Assembly: GCA_947259175.1 (NCBI GenBank)
Contig: CAMYKW010000001.1
Coordinates: forward strand, 107,568-171,567
Origin: an uncultured Gammaproteobacteria bacterium
Lineage (GTDB): Bacteria; Pseudomonadota; Gammaproteobacteria; Arenicellales; JAANXG01
Length of the DNA stretch: 64,000 bases
Reading direction: 5' to 3'
Every line of letters begins with the position of its first letter. Position 1 is the first letter of the stretch. Position numbers and translations under genes: made by a program. Under the pieces are notes generated by a model, which ran no database searches, had not been told where the DNA came from, and saw nothing but the letters and a program-made list of their open reading frames with translations. Below, one piece after another: positions 56,344-64,000 of this stretch.

Positions 56344-56609
56344 TTGCGATACACCCGTTACGTAAGCGTGAGATCGGCATCCAGACTTAGGATTCGTCCG
56401 TCATGCCGCGCTCAATCGTACCAAGTTCCACACCGCAGTCATACGACGAATTGCGACCTATCCGGCAAACGGCACAGCGCCACAACAAAGCGCGCTGTGA
56501 TCACGCTTCACAACCGGCTGTGTCGCCAAGCAGGCATCAACGCGATACGCGTCTTTGGATAGCGGATTGCGGCTCATCGCTTTTTACGGCGACGCTCACG
56601 TCGACGTTT

Positions 56610-56623
56610 TTGATCTAAATCAC
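56610..56623 (+). promoter_or_regulatory. FNR/ANR-type box
   Basis: TTGATCTAAATCAC matches the TTGATNNNNATCAA consensus at all fixed bases but the last. Centre 56616.5, which is 31 bp (three turns) from the CRP-like site downstream. Confidence 0.6.
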
Positions 56624-56639
56624 GGAATTCATGCGTGAA

Positions 56640-56655
56640 TGTGACTTAAGTCACC
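56640..56655 (+). promoter_or_regulatory. CRP-type palindrome
   Basis: TGTGACTTAAGTCACC; the inner GTGACTTAAGTCAC is a perfect 14-bp palindrome. Matches the TGTGA-N6-TCACA consensus at 9 of 10 fixed bases. Centre 56647.5, about 42 bp upstream of the predicted start of the sRNA candidate (class II spacing). Confidence 0.6.
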
Positions 56656-56689
56656 GACGCAACGGCCGCGAGGGCATTAACATGATTCG

Positions 56690-56751
56690 CGCAAGGATGC
56701 TTACGAGTAGTGTATTTGAGTTTAAGCCGCCATTCCTTGGCGGCTTTTTTT
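56690..56751 (+). ncRNA. Candidate small RNA (about 60 nt)
   Basis: Predicted from position: TAACAT -10-like element at 56678-56683, start near 56690 and strong terminator at 56724-56751, with no open frame between. An upstream FNR-like and CRP-like site would make it redox- or carbon-regulated. The start site is inferred; a longer transcript beginning nearer the FNR box is possible. Confidence 0.4.
56724..56751 (+). terminator. Rho-independent terminator
   Basis: AAGCCGCC, loop ATTCCTT, GGCGGCTT followed by a seven-T run. An 8-bp perfect stem. No plus-strand gene lies upstream, so it must end a non-coding transcript. Confidence 0.85.
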
Positions 56752-56882
56752 GTTGGTTGAATTAATTCCGGGTGTTCATCGCCGACCAACAACGGGGCCA
56801 CGTGGGGTACCGTGCTGTACCATCCGGTGCGCGCGGCTTTGAGCCGCGACCATCATGCATCAATGAAAGACCTGACCCCTAC

Positions 56883-57305
56883 TCAGCAGGACATGTTTTG
56901 GACAATGCTCACCGACTGGTTGCCGAAATCGTCGGCATCGGTGGACAGATCGCCCGGGCCCTGCACGCAACCAGAGTTTGCAAACTTGGAAATGGATGCG
57001 GCCCGGGAGTAACCGCGGATGCCGGACACCCGCGGAAAACCCACCAGCACGTTCGCGTCGTCGTAGTTCTTGGCACAGCTCGACTTTCTGCGGCCGATAT
57101 AGCACGAACGCATCAGCTCCTGCTGTTCGCCGGTTTCCAGATTGACATACACCACCATCGCCGAACAGGTGGTCCTGCTCACGTTGATGGATTGACCATC
57201 GGCATTGACGCCGCTAATGCTGCAGCTGAACTCGGTGGCCGCCTGCGCCACATTGACGCTCGCCGCCAGCAGGATTAAACAAGCAATCAGATTCCACCTT
57301 CTCAT
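56883..57305 (-). CDS. Secreted cysteine-rich small protein, unknown function
   Basis: 140 residues; signal peptide RRWNLIACLILLAASVNVAQA, then a beta-rich domain with seven cysteines (FSCSISG, RTTCSAMV, RSCYIG, SSCAK, SGCVQG, NMSC), probably disulfide-bonded. A strong ribosome site GAGGAGG lies seven bases upstream of the ATG. Divergent from the DUF6916-like gene at 57370. No family recognised. Confidence 0.78.
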   Translation of the reverse strand: MRRWNLIACLILLAASVNVAQAATEFSCSISGVNADGQSINVSRTTCSAMVVYVNLETGEQQELMRSCYIGRRKSSCAKNYDDANVLVGFPRVSGIRGYSRAASISKFANSGCVQGPGDLSTDADDFGNQSVSIVQNMSC

Positions 57306-57369
57306 TTGCTACCTCCTCACCAACAAGATATTGTTAACGCCATTCTACCCCAGTACGCGGAAATACTTT

Positions 57370-57663
57370 ATGACCGAAATCACAAAATCCGAGCTCGAAC
57401 CCTACCTGGGCCAAACGTTTCAAATCCGGTTCGGCGAGCAGTGTCGCGACGCCGAACTCATCGAAGTCTCGGTCATCAGGTCCGAGACCCCGAAAGACGG
57501 ACGCCAGGAGCCGTTCTCCGTCCTTTTTCGCACCGCGGAAAAAGAGGCGTATAACCAGGGCATCTATCCGGTCACCCACGAAGCGCTCGGCGAACACGCG
57601 ATCTTTCTGGTGCCCATCGGCCCCGACGACACCGGGATGCGCTACGAAGCGGTGTTTTCCTGA
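57370..57663 (+). CDS. DUF6916-like small protein (non-exported)
   Basis: 97 residues from ATG 57370; the track's longer start overlaps the divergent gene and is unlikely. It reads YLGQTFQIRFG, LIEVSVIRSETP, EPFSVLFRTAEKEAY and ends IFLVPIGPDDTGMRYEAVFS, the pattern of DUF6916, a family found near tail-collar proteins. The C-terminal domain of the Tat-exported protein at 58204 is clearly related by eye. Function unknown. No signal peptide. Confidence 0.78.
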   Translation: MTEITKSELEPYLGQTFQIRFGEQCRDAELIEVSVIRSETPKDGRQEPFSVLFRTAEKEAYNQGIYPVTHEALGEHAIFLVPIGPDDTGMRYEAVFS

Positions 57664-57697
57664 TTGCGGACCCCCGATCTCACCGGTAAAACCAGCC

Positions 57698-58186
57698 TCA
57701 ACGATCGAGCACCGTCGGCGACCATTCCATCAGGTAATACACCCCCTGTTCTTCAATCTTGCGGAACCCGAGGCGGTCGTACAGGCGCATCGCCGGGTTT
57801 TCGCGCTCGACGTGGATGCGCACCCGCTTGTTGACCGCGGCCGCCTCGTCGAGCACCTGCTGCATCAGTTTGGCGCCCAGGCCCTTGCCACGGTGCTGCG
57901 GAAGCAGCGCAATGTCGATCACGCGAATCTCGTCGTCGCGGCGCTCGACATATAAGCGCCCGATGCCCTCGCCGTGTTCTTCAATGATCTGGAATTCCGC
58001 CTCACTGAACTGTTCGGTGTAGAACGTGTGCTGCGCGTTGAACTGCATGCGCAGAAACTCCTGCTTCTGCTCATCGCTCCACGGCACCATCGCCATCTCC
58101 TCGTCGCGCGTCGACGCGTAGACCGCGTACAGGAACTCCTGGTCCCTGTCGGTGATCGGCCGAAAGTCGATCGCGGCGGACAGCAT
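57698..58186 (-). CDS. GNAT-family N-acetyltransferase
   Basis: 162 residues from ATG 58186; the longer track frame runs into the upstream gene. IDIALLPQHRGKGLGAKLMQ (acetyl-CoA-binding QxxGxG) and LYDRLGFRKIEEQGVYYLM are the GNAT core. 17 bases after the Tat-exported DUF6916-like gene, last gene of the right-end operon. Substrate unknown. Confidence 0.9.
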   Translation of the reverse strand: MLSAAIDFRPITDRDQEFLYAVYASTRDEEMAMVPWSDEQKQEFLRMQFNAQHTFYTEQFSEAEFQIIEEHGEGIGRLYVERRDDEIRVIDIALLPQHRGKGLGAKLMQQVLDEAAAVNKRVRIHVERENPAMRLYDRLGFRKIEEQGVYYLMEWSPTVLDR

Positions 58187-58203
58187 CGCGCAGTCGCAGC
58201 GGG

Positions 58204-58653
58204 TCAGTTGAACACCGATTCCAGATGGGGCCGGCCGGCGGCATCCGGCACGATGCCGAAAAACAGGTCCACGCGGCCCAGGCGCGCGTGTTCGACGCGA
58301 TAGGTGCGCCCGCGCCCGCTCAACGCCGCAATTCCCCGCCCCTCGAATACGGTGACGAAGGCCTCCGACCGCGGCAGGCCTCGCGGGCGCGCCCCTGCCG
58401 AAGGCAACCGGCACACCTCGGTCAAACGCACATAGACCGCGTCGCCCCGGTCATCATAGATGCGGAACCAGGATCCGATCAGCGGCGAGAAATCGGCGGC
58501 GGTCATCTTGTGCAGCGGCGGCAGACGGCGATGCTGCTCGGCCGACAATGCGGCATGGGCTACACCACCCACCGCGGACGTCACGCCGATTGCGCCCAGC
58601 GCCGAAATCTTCCGCAGGAATACGCGTCGTTGCGTCGTTTTAGTCTCGTTCAT
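58204..58653 (-). CDS. Tat-exported DUF6916-like protein
   Basis: 149 residues. A twin-arginine signal (TQRRVFLRKISALGAIGV, ending AHA) followed by a domain with SPLIGSWFRIYDDRGDAV, VRLTEVCRLPSA, EAFVTVFEG and PDAAGRPHLESVFN, the same order of motifs as the 57370 protein. So the two are paralogues, one cytoplasmic and one folded before export. Lies 51 bases after the first tail-collar gene and 17 bases before the GNAT gene. Confidence 0.8.
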   Translation of the reverse strand: MNETKTTQRRVFLRKISALGAIGVTSAVGGVAHAALSAEQHRRLPPLHKMTAADFSPLIGSWFRIYDDRGDAVYVRLTEVCRLPSAGARPRGLPRSEAFVTVFEGRGIAALSGRGRTYRVEHARLGRVDLFFGIVPDAAGRPHLESVFN

Positions 58654-58704
58654 GATGTGTCACTCCTGGCAGTTTCTTGATCCGGTCGACTGGGGTTCCC
58701 GCCG

Positions 58705-59235
58705 TCATGAGCGGCTGGGATAGGTACCCTCCAGCGCGATGATGTAATTCATGACTAAATACGGCTGCAGATTGTTGTGCGGCCCATTACCGCCCATGTT
58801 GGTGAGTGCATTGGGGGCCATATTTACCGCGTTGGCGCCCGAGCTGTATATCCGTGTGCTGGCGTCGGTTTCTCCGGTCAGATTGTTGGCGACATTCTGC
58901 TCGCCTTCTTCGTCGGTCGCGTCGTTCGATCCGAACAGGTCGTGATTGTGAATGGGCATTTGTGCCACGCTCAACGTCTCGACCTCCGCACCGGCTCTCT
59001 CGCCGAGCCTGCGCGTGGTCAATCCCGGCCCAGTGCCCTCGCCAATCGGGACGCGTCCCTCAAGATTCGGCAGTGCGGTCGTCGTGCGCCCGTCACCGCC
59101 ATAGATCGTGCCGATCAGCGAGAACAGCGCCGTGTTTTGGCTGATTGGCAGCAATTGACCATCGCAAAACGCGTAACCGCGCGGAGCAAAATTGCCGGCG
59201 AAGATCTTGATCTCGGCAAGAAATGGATCAGACAT
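58705..59235 (-). CDS. Phage tail-collar domain protein (MdpB-type), copy 1
   Basis: 176 residues. EIKIFAGNFAPRGYAFCDGQ, FSLIGTIYGGDGRTTTALPN and the C-terminal PHNNLQPYLVMNYIIALEG are the tail-collar signature. Similar genes are labelled microcystin-dependent protein. No signal peptide. GAGGAT ribosome site. Twenty-one bases after copy 2. Middle region (VAQMPIHNHDLFGSNDATDE) differs most between copies, as expected for a variable tip. Confidence 0.92.
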   Translation of the reverse strand: MSDPFLAEIKIFAGNFAPRGYAFCDGQLLPISQNTALFSLIGTIYGGDGRTTTALPNLEGRVPIGEGTGPGLTTRRLGERAGAEVETLSVAQMPIHNHDLFGSNDATDEEGEQNVANNLTGETDASTRIYSSGANAVNMAPNALTNMGGNGPHNNLQPYLVMNYIIALEGTYPSRS

Positions 59236-59256
59236 GGGTTTATCCTCAAGAATGAA

Positions 59257-59769
59257 TTAGGCGCGGGATGGGTAAATGCCGACCAGGGCGATGATGAAGC
59301 AGATACACAGGTACGGCATCATGTTGTTGTGCGGTTGGCTGCCGCCGGTATTAGCGATTGCATTGGTCTCCATCGGAGCCGAGCCGCCGGGGACGTAAAT
59401 CGGTGTGCTGGCATTGGCCAGGACATTGTTCGCCGGCGCGTTGCTGTTGGCGGCGTCGTTTTCCGCCTGCAGCGTATGCTTGTGCTGCGGCAGATTGTTC
59501 GTGGTTAAAGTTACGTCTTGCTGGCCACTCTTGGTGCCAAGGGACCGCGGTGTCAGCCCCGGCCCGCTGCCGTAATGAATAGGCACCCGGCCGCGCAATT
59601 CGGGCAGCCCAAAGGTGGTGCGCCCGTCACCGCCGTAGATCGTGCCCAATAGCGAAAACAGCGCGTCGTTTTGGGCAACCGCCAGCAATTGACCTTCACA
59701 CTTCGCCCAGCCTCGCGGGGCAAAGTTGCCGGCAAACATTTTGATCTCACCGACGAAAGGTTCAGCCAT
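59257..59769 (-). CDS. Phage tail-collar domain protein (MdpB-type), copy 2
   Basis: 170 residues. EIKMFAGNFAPRGWAKCEGQ, FSLLGTIYGGDGRTTFGLPE, LPQHKHTLQAENDAANSN and PHNNMMPYLCICFIIALVG. Closest to copy 1 in its first 80 residues. 38 bases after copy 3. No signal peptide. Confidence 0.92.
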   Translation of the reverse strand: MAEPFVGEIKMFAGNFAPRGWAKCEGQLLAVAQNDALFSLLGTIYGGDGRTTFGLPELRGRVPIHYGSGPGLTPRSLGTKSGQQDVTLTTNNLPQHKHTLQAENDAANSNAPANNVLANASTPIYVPGGSAPMETNAIANTGGSQPHNNMMPYLCICFIIALVGIYPSRA

Positions 59770-59807
59770 GTTCTTGTCTCCTGGTCATTGGTTCTTGTGC
59801 GTCTCGA

Positions 59808-60314
59808 TTAGTTGCGTGAGGGGAACAACCCCTGCAGGGCGATGCAGAAATTCACGGTGATGAAAGGCTGCATGTTGTTGTGGCCCGTATTAGTACCCGC
59901 ATTTCCCACCGCATTCGCATTCATGTTGACGGTCTTGGATCCGGACAGCGCATGGTAGATGGGAAGCACCGCCTGCCCGTAGCGCCTGCCGGTAGCCTGG
60001 TTGGAATCGGCGGCGTCGCCGTATCCCTGCAATTGGTGGGTGTGGTTGGGGATCTCACCGATGAGCAGCGTGTGATTCTCCTCGCCACTCTTCTGACCCA
60101 GCGCATGACTGTTTCCTTCATGCATGCAGGCGCGGCCGCGCAAGTCGGGCAACGCAAACGAGGTTCGTCCATCTCCGCCATAGGTCGTCCCCAACAGCGA
60201 ATAAAGCGACTGATTCTGATTGATCGGCAGGATCTCGCCATCACACTGGGCCCAGCCGCGGGGTGCAAAATTGAAGCCGAAAAGCCGTACCTCGGCCAGG
60301 AAGGGTTCAGACAT
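59808..60314 (-). CDS. Phage tail-collar domain protein (MdpB-type), copy 3
   Basis: 168 residues. EVRLFGFNFAPRGWAQCDGE, YSLLGTTYGGDGRTSFALPD, IPNHTHQLQGYGDAADSN and GHNNMQPFITVNFCIALQG. The most divergent of the three paralogues. Starts 58 bases after the stop of the giant surface protein and is the first collar gene in transcription order. Confidence 0.92.
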   Translation of the reverse strand: MSEPFLAEVRLFGFNFAPRGWAQCDGEILPINQNQSLYSLLGTTYGGDGRTSFALPDLRGRACMHEGNSHALGQKSGEENHTLLIGEIPNHTHQLQGYGDAADSNQATGRRYGQAVLPIYHALSGSKTVNMNANAVGNAGTNTGHNNMQPFITVNFCIALQGLFPSRN

Positions 60315-60372
60315 GTGTTGGTCTCCTTATGTCACGAATGGTGATATCGGGATTTGTCTGTGTCATTGTCCC

Positions 60373-63300
60373 TTAATGACTCGGCAACGTCGTGGTGCAG
60401 GTGGCGTTGAAGGAAATCGGATTCGACGACGCGTTCAATATCGCTGTGGCGCCGTTGTTGGCCGTTGCCAAGGCAGCCAGCGACGCCTGGGTGATCGAGA
60501 TCGCTGAGGAATTTCTCTCGTCCAGCTCGATCGTTCCCGGCGATCCTGCAGCCCCGTCGTCGTTACCGGTGATGTCGGCACAGGCGCTGGCCGAATCACG
60601 AGTCGCCAGTTCGATCGCGCCGTCACCGATGCCGGTGAACGCATTGTTGGTAACATCCAGATTCAATGTCGGACTTTGGCTAGCGTCATCATCGAAGAAG
60701 AAGCGAATGCCCTCGGAATCCGTATTGGAAATCGAGTTGTTATCGATCGTGATGTTGTAGGTGCCGTCGTTATCGCCGACGGCAAACTGAATGCCGTCGT
60801 CACCACCATTGTCGCCTCCGCCCGGGACGGGATTGGTGATCGTGTTGTTCTGGATCAGCAGGGTCATCGTCTCGGCAATGGCGGCGTCGACGCCAACATC
60901 GCTGACAACGATGCCGTCGCTAACGGCGAAACCAAACGGGTCAACACCACCATTGATCGTATTGCCGTGGGTCAACAGCGGTCCGCCGATGCGTCCTGAA
61001 ATGTTACCGCCGCCGGTAGTAGGCGCGACGATGATGCCGTCACCAGGCAGATCGTTTTGCGTATTGCCTTGAATATCAAACGTCAGCGTCGCGGCGTCGG
61101 TCACCAGCATATGGAACGAGCCGCCGTTGGGGTTGTTGTCGGCGCCGCCCGGGTCGGTGACCGTATTACCGATCACATCGGCGTTGTTGGTTCCCGAGCC
61201 GCCAGCCTCGAAGCGGACGGCATCCGATTCGACGTCATCGAACAGGCTGCCGGTGACGTTCACGTCCGCGCCGGCCGTCCCCTCGGTCTCGACGACGATC
61301 GCCTGGCCCATTGAAGGCCCACCAGGCGCTACGGTGAAATCAGCGCCGTCAACGAAGTCGGATCCATTGATGACGTCAAAATCCAGCGTCCCGGCATTGT
61401 TGAAAATATTGACGCCGGTGTCGAAGTAGCGCGTCAAGTCAACGTTGTCGAGTGTGAAGCTGCCGCTGATGTTATTGGCCGCGGGGGTATCGAACGCAAA
61501 CGCGTCCTCGCCCGTCGCGTCGCCGATATCCTCAAAGATACTGTCGTTGACCGTCAAATTGACGACCCCGGTGCCGAATACGCCGTGCCGGCCGGTATTG
61601 TCGACCAACATTTGATTGAGCTCGATGTCCTGCGTATCGGTCAGCGAGATGCCGTCGCCGGTGGTGTTCTGAATCGTGCCGCCGGAGTTGTTCTGGGTTC
61701 CCCCGCCGTCGCCGCTGACCGTCAGCCCGCCACTGCTGCCCGTCGTATCCAACACGATGCCATTCGTCGCCCCGTTGGCCGAGATGCTCTCAAACGTCAA
61801 GCCGCTGCCGCCGATGGTGGTGTTGGTGACATCCAATGCGGTGCCGGTGCCCGAGCTGATCGAATTGTTCGCCCCGGTGACATTCAACGTGCCGCCGCCG
61901 TCCGCGAGGATGCCATCGCCGCTTGCCGTCGTGACGTCCATGTCGCCACCGGTGAAGTTGAACGTCGCGTTGGTGTTGGAGCCGCTCAAATCGATACCCC
62001 GATTGGCGCCCGTACTGGTGATGTCGATGTCGCTGCCGCTGAAGGTAAACGTTGCCGAACCGCCGTTATTGGTGCCGCCCACGCGGATGCCGGTGCCGCC
62101 GGCATTGTGGCTCAGTGTCCCCGAGTGCGTGAAGCTGCCGCCGGTCCGTTCGAAGATGAAGATCGCATCGCCCGCGGTGTTGCTGATGTTCGCACCAATG
62201 TTGATCGTGGCGTCTCCGCCGGTGCCATTCGTAGCAGTGCCGATTTCGATCGCCCGGTCCGCAGCGCCGGCGATCGTGCCCGCGGTGATCGTCAGTGAGC
62301 CGCTCACGGAGTCGAGCTCGATACCGTCCGCGGAGCTGCTGCTCGACGAGACTTCGTCGAAGGTGGCGTTCAGCGTACCGGTGTCGAGATCCAGGGCCTG
62401 ACCGCTGCCGCTGATTGTCACGTCGCTGACAGTCAAGGTTCCGAAGCTCGTGCCGACGATCCCCGTGCCCGTGCCGGTGTTGCCGATGTCGACGCCGCGG
62501 ATGATATTGCTGCTGGCGAGGCTGATGCCGGTGGCGTTCGTGCTGGCGATCGCCGGCGCGGTGCCGCCCACAGTGGGCAGCGTGCGGGAGTCGGTGGGCT
62601 CGGTGACACCGAGCAGCGCGGCGGTGGTGCCCGTCGCGCCTTCGCCGATGACGACCGAGATATTGTTCAGGTTCAGCGGGCCAGTGTAGCTGCCCGCGGC
62701 AATGAAGACCTCCTGGTTACTGGTAGCGGCAGAGACGTTGTAGCCGGCAATCGAATTGAAGGGATCACTGAGCGTGCCGACGTTGCCCGCGCCGCTGGGC
62801 GTGCTGTCGATGAACCAGATCACGTCGGTGCCGAATTGCAGGGTAACCGTCGCGGTATCGACACCGTCGGCCTCGTAAGTGAACGAGTCGTTAGTGAAGT
62901 CACCGGCAGGAGGTTCGTAGAGGAAGCTGCCGTTGGCCTGCACGGTGACGGTGCCGCTGTTGGTGGTCGCCGTGGCGATGCCGACATTGCCGGCTGCGCC
63001 ATTCACTTCGGTCACCGCCGAGGCACCATTGAGGTCATTGCTCAATACCCCGTTGCCCGCGGGAACGTTTAGGCCGACGTTGCCGATGATGCCCGGGTAG
63101 CTGTCATCCACGGCATCGACCGGCGGAGCGTCGTCATCGGTAATAATGACCGTATGCGTCGTCTGCGCGCCGAGGGCCGCGGGTCCGCCGGGATTCTGCA
63201 CCTGAAGGTTCACCGTCTCGCCAGTTCCCTCGTCATTCAGGTCGTCGATCGGGCTCAGGATTGCACTCATTACGGCTCCCGAAACGGTACCGGCGGGGAA

Positions 63301-64000
63301 CGTCAGTGTCTGCGTGCCGATAGCGGTGTAGTCGCTGCCGCTGGTGGCTGAGCCGCCGCCGGCATCGACCACATCCACGGTGACCGGTGTGCCCAGGGAT
63401 GCGGCGGCAAAAGTGATCCGGACATTGACGTTAAGAGAAGTGGATTCATTCGCAGTGGCGCTGCTTGCAAGCTGGAATTGCACGCTGGCGCTGCTTTCAT
63501 CGTCGAGGATGTTGGCGGTGGCCGAGGCGGTACCGATGCTGACCGCCGGATCGCTCGGGTTAGAGATGGTGGCGTCGATGGTCTCGGTGCCTTCCAGCAA
63601 GAGGTCGTCGTTGACCACAACGCTCAAGGTGCCGGTGCTGGCGCCGTCGGCGATGCTGATCTGCGGCGTCCCGATGGCCGTGTAGTCGCTGCCGGAGGTG
63701 GCCGTGCCCGTTCCATCATCGACCAGATCGACGGTGATCGCGCTGCCGGTGTCGTTGGTCTTGCTCAGCGTGGCCGTGTACACCGCATTGAGCGGGCCGT
63801 TCTCGTCGCCGTCGGTGGTCGCCGACAGATCGACGGTCGCCGTGTCATTGTCGAGGATGTTGGCGGTAGCCGAGGCGGTGCCGATGCTGACCGCCGGATT
63901 GCTCGGATTGGAGATCGTGGCGTCGATGGTCTCGGTGCCTTCCAGCAAGGCGTCGTCGATGACGGCAACGCTCAAGGTGCCGGTGCTGGCGCCGTCGGCG
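60373..64000 (-). CDS. Giant Calx-beta / beta-helix surface protein, C-terminal part (cut by window edge)
   Basis: At least 1208 residues are visible; the N terminus lies beyond the right edge. In order: Calx-beta repeats (EGTETIDATISNPS twice, 116 residues apart), a third divergent one, a cadherin/Ig-like block (AVDDSYPGIIGNVGLNVPAG), then about 900 residues of right-handed beta-helix-like repeats (for example NNTITNPVPGGG, NNSISNTDSEGIRF). Composition is very Gly/Asn/Thr/Asp rich and almost cysteine-free. No PEP-CTERM, LPXTG or autotransporter barrel at the C terminus. Probably an extracellular adhesin; secretion route unknown. Confidence 0.88.
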   Translation of the reverse strand, partial: ADGASTGTLSVAVIDDALLEGTETIDATISNPSNPAVSIGTASATANILDNDTATVDLSATTDGDENGPLNAVYTATLSKTNDTGSAITVDLVDDGTGTATSGSDYTAIGTPQISIADGASTGTLSVVVNDDLLLEGTETIDATISNPSDPAVSIGTASATANILDDESSASVQFQLASSATANESTSLNVNVRITFAAASLGTPVTVDVVDAGGGSATSGSDYTAIGTQTLTFPAGTVSGAVMSAILSPIDDLNDEGTGETVNLQVQNPGGPAALGAQTTHTVIITDDDAPPVDAVDDSYPGIIGNVGLNVPAGNGVLSNDLNGASAVTEVNGAAGNVGIATATTNSGTVTVQANGSFLYEPPAGDFTNDSFTYEADGVDTATVTLQFGTDVIWFIDSTPSGAGNVGTLSDPFNSIAGYNVSAATSNQEVFIAAGSYTGPLNLNNISVVIGEGATGTTAALLGVTEPTDSRTLPTVGGTAPAIASTNATGISLASSNIIRGVDIGNTGTGTGIVGTSFGTLTVSDVTISGSGQALDLDTGTLNATFDEVSSSSSSADGIELDSVSGSLTITAGTIAGAADRAIEIGTATNGTGGDATINIGANISNTAGDAIFIFERTGGSFTHSGTLSHNAGGTGIRVGGTNNGGSATFTFSGSDIDITSTGANRGIDLSGSNTNATFNFTGGDMDVTTASGDGILADGGGTLNVTGANNSISSGTGTALDVTNTTIGGSGLTFESISANGATNGIVLDTTGSSGGLTVSGDGGGTQNNSGGTIQNTTGDGISLTDTQDIELNQMLVDNTGRHGVFGTGVVNLTVNDSIFEDIGDATGEDAFAFDTPAANNISGSFTLDNVDLTRYFDTGVNIFNNAGTLDFDVINGSDFVDGADFTVAPGGPSMGQAIVVETEGTAGADVNVTGSLFDDVESDAVRFEAGGSGTNNADVIGNTVTDPGGADNNPNGGSFHMLVTDAATLTFDIQGNTQNDLPGDGIIVAPTTGGGNISGRIGGPLLTHGNTINGGVDPFGFAVSDGIVVSDVGVDAAIAETMTLLIQNNTITNPVPGGGDNGGDDGIQFAVGDNDGTYNITIDNNSISNTDSEGIRFFFDDDASQSPTLNLDVTNNAFTGIGDGAIELATRDSASACADITGNDDGAAGSPGTIELDERNSSAISITQASLAALATANNGATAILNASSNPISFNATCTTTLPSH
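63502..64000 (-). repeat. 348-bp tandem repeat (Calx-beta units)
   Basis: GTCGAGGATGTTGGCGGT at 63502 recurs at 63850, and the following 140 bases match with few changes. The 348-bp period is 116 codons, one Calx-beta domain. The repeat continues past the window edge. Near-identity suggests recent duplication or gene conversion. Confidence 0.85.

Larger units (their letters stand above)
56344..56882. other. Non-coding region with regulatory sites and terminator
   Basis: 540 bases without a credible ORF between two minus-strand genes. It holds the FNR-like box, the CRP-like palindrome, the sRNA candidate and its terminator (all listed separately), and a 7-bp hairpin CGCGGCTTTGAGCCGCG near 56836-56852. 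Confidence 0.6.

Noticed and set aside
58705-60314. Prophage remnant
   Set aside because: Only tail-collar proteins are present; there is no capsid, terminase, sheath, lysis or integrase gene in the window, and MdpB-type collar clusters occur outside prophages.
60373-60420. PEP-CTERM or other sorting signal at the end of the giant protein
   Set aside because: The C terminus reads SFNATCTTTLPSH with no hydrophobic helix, PEP motif or Arg cluster.
61585-62401. Two plus-strand ORFs of about 240 residues
   Set aside because: Antisense to the giant beta-helix gene, whose repeats keep its frame open on both strands.
62000-64000. CRISPR array
   Set aside because: The repeats are 348-bp protein-domain repeats in frame; no short direct repeats with unique spacers occur anywhere in the window.

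Overview
This window looks like a contiguous piece of chromosome from a moderately GC-rich gammaproteobacterium, with a Gram-negative envelope. The evidence is gene order. The left part carries gyrA-serC-serA-pheA-hisC-tyrA-aroA-cmk-rpsA followed by ihfB and lapA-lapB, and then mtnA / mtaD-ubiG-phosphatase-yciK, an arrangement close to that of Pseudomonas. The middle carries rluB-scpB-scpA-trpS-yciO-folK-pcnB, xerD, rpsP-rimM-trmD-rplS with ffh, a divergent ccsA(ypjD)-corB pair, and tsaB-yoaA. There are no rRNA genes, CRISPR arrays, insertion sequences or integrases other than XerD. One tRNA gene (Glu, CTC) was found. I could not assign a genus.

Layout. 1-5.4 kb (minus strand): LPS and envelope genes (hldD fragment, heptose kinase, ugd), comEA, lapB-lapA, ihfB. 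5.4-17.2 kb (minus): aromatic amino acid, serine and translation supercluster, tightly coupled by ATGA/GTGA overlaps and headed by gyrA. 17.3-20.4 kb (plus): an accessory cassette of APS kinase, sugar aminotransferase and nucleotide-sugar dehydrogenase, set between gyrA and mtnA. 20.5-25.1 kb: methylthioadenosine salvage, ubiquinone methyltransferase, HAD phosphatase, SDR. 25.1-33.2 kb (minus): rsd, glycosyltransferase, Nth-like glycosylase, chromosome segregation, tRNA modification and polyadenylation genes. 33.3-34.4 kb (plus): tRNA-Glu and cnoX. 34.4-40.7 kb (minus): xerD, a TPR protein, the rpsP operon, ffh. 41-50.2 kb: housekeeping genes plus two secreted unknowns, the dTDP-rhamnose genes rfbC/rfbD, panE and a DUF169 gene.

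From 50.2 kb rightward the window is accessory. A REP-like inverted pair is followed by a small lipoprotein gene. Its leader holds a convincing cyclic-di-GMP-I (GEMM-I) riboswitch on the minus strand, and next to it lies a GGDEF-PilZ diguanylate cyclase. Together these look like a local c-di-GMP circuit. Then come a glycosyltransferase / methyltransferase / GtrA trio and a secreted protein with two PilJ-type domains. An intergenic region at 56.6-56.75 kb has an FNR-like box, a CRP-like palindrome and a strong terminator with no ORF between them, so it is a small-RNA candidate.

The right end (56.9-64 kb) is the most unusual block. A very large Calx-beta / beta-helix surface protein runs off the right edge. 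It is followed on the same strand by three tandem phage-tail-collar (MdpB-type) paralogues, a Tat-exported DUF6916-like protein and a GNAT acetyltransferase. A second, non-exported DUF6916-like protein is encoded divergently. No other phage genes are visible, so this may be a non-phage surface or secretion module. That last step is inference.
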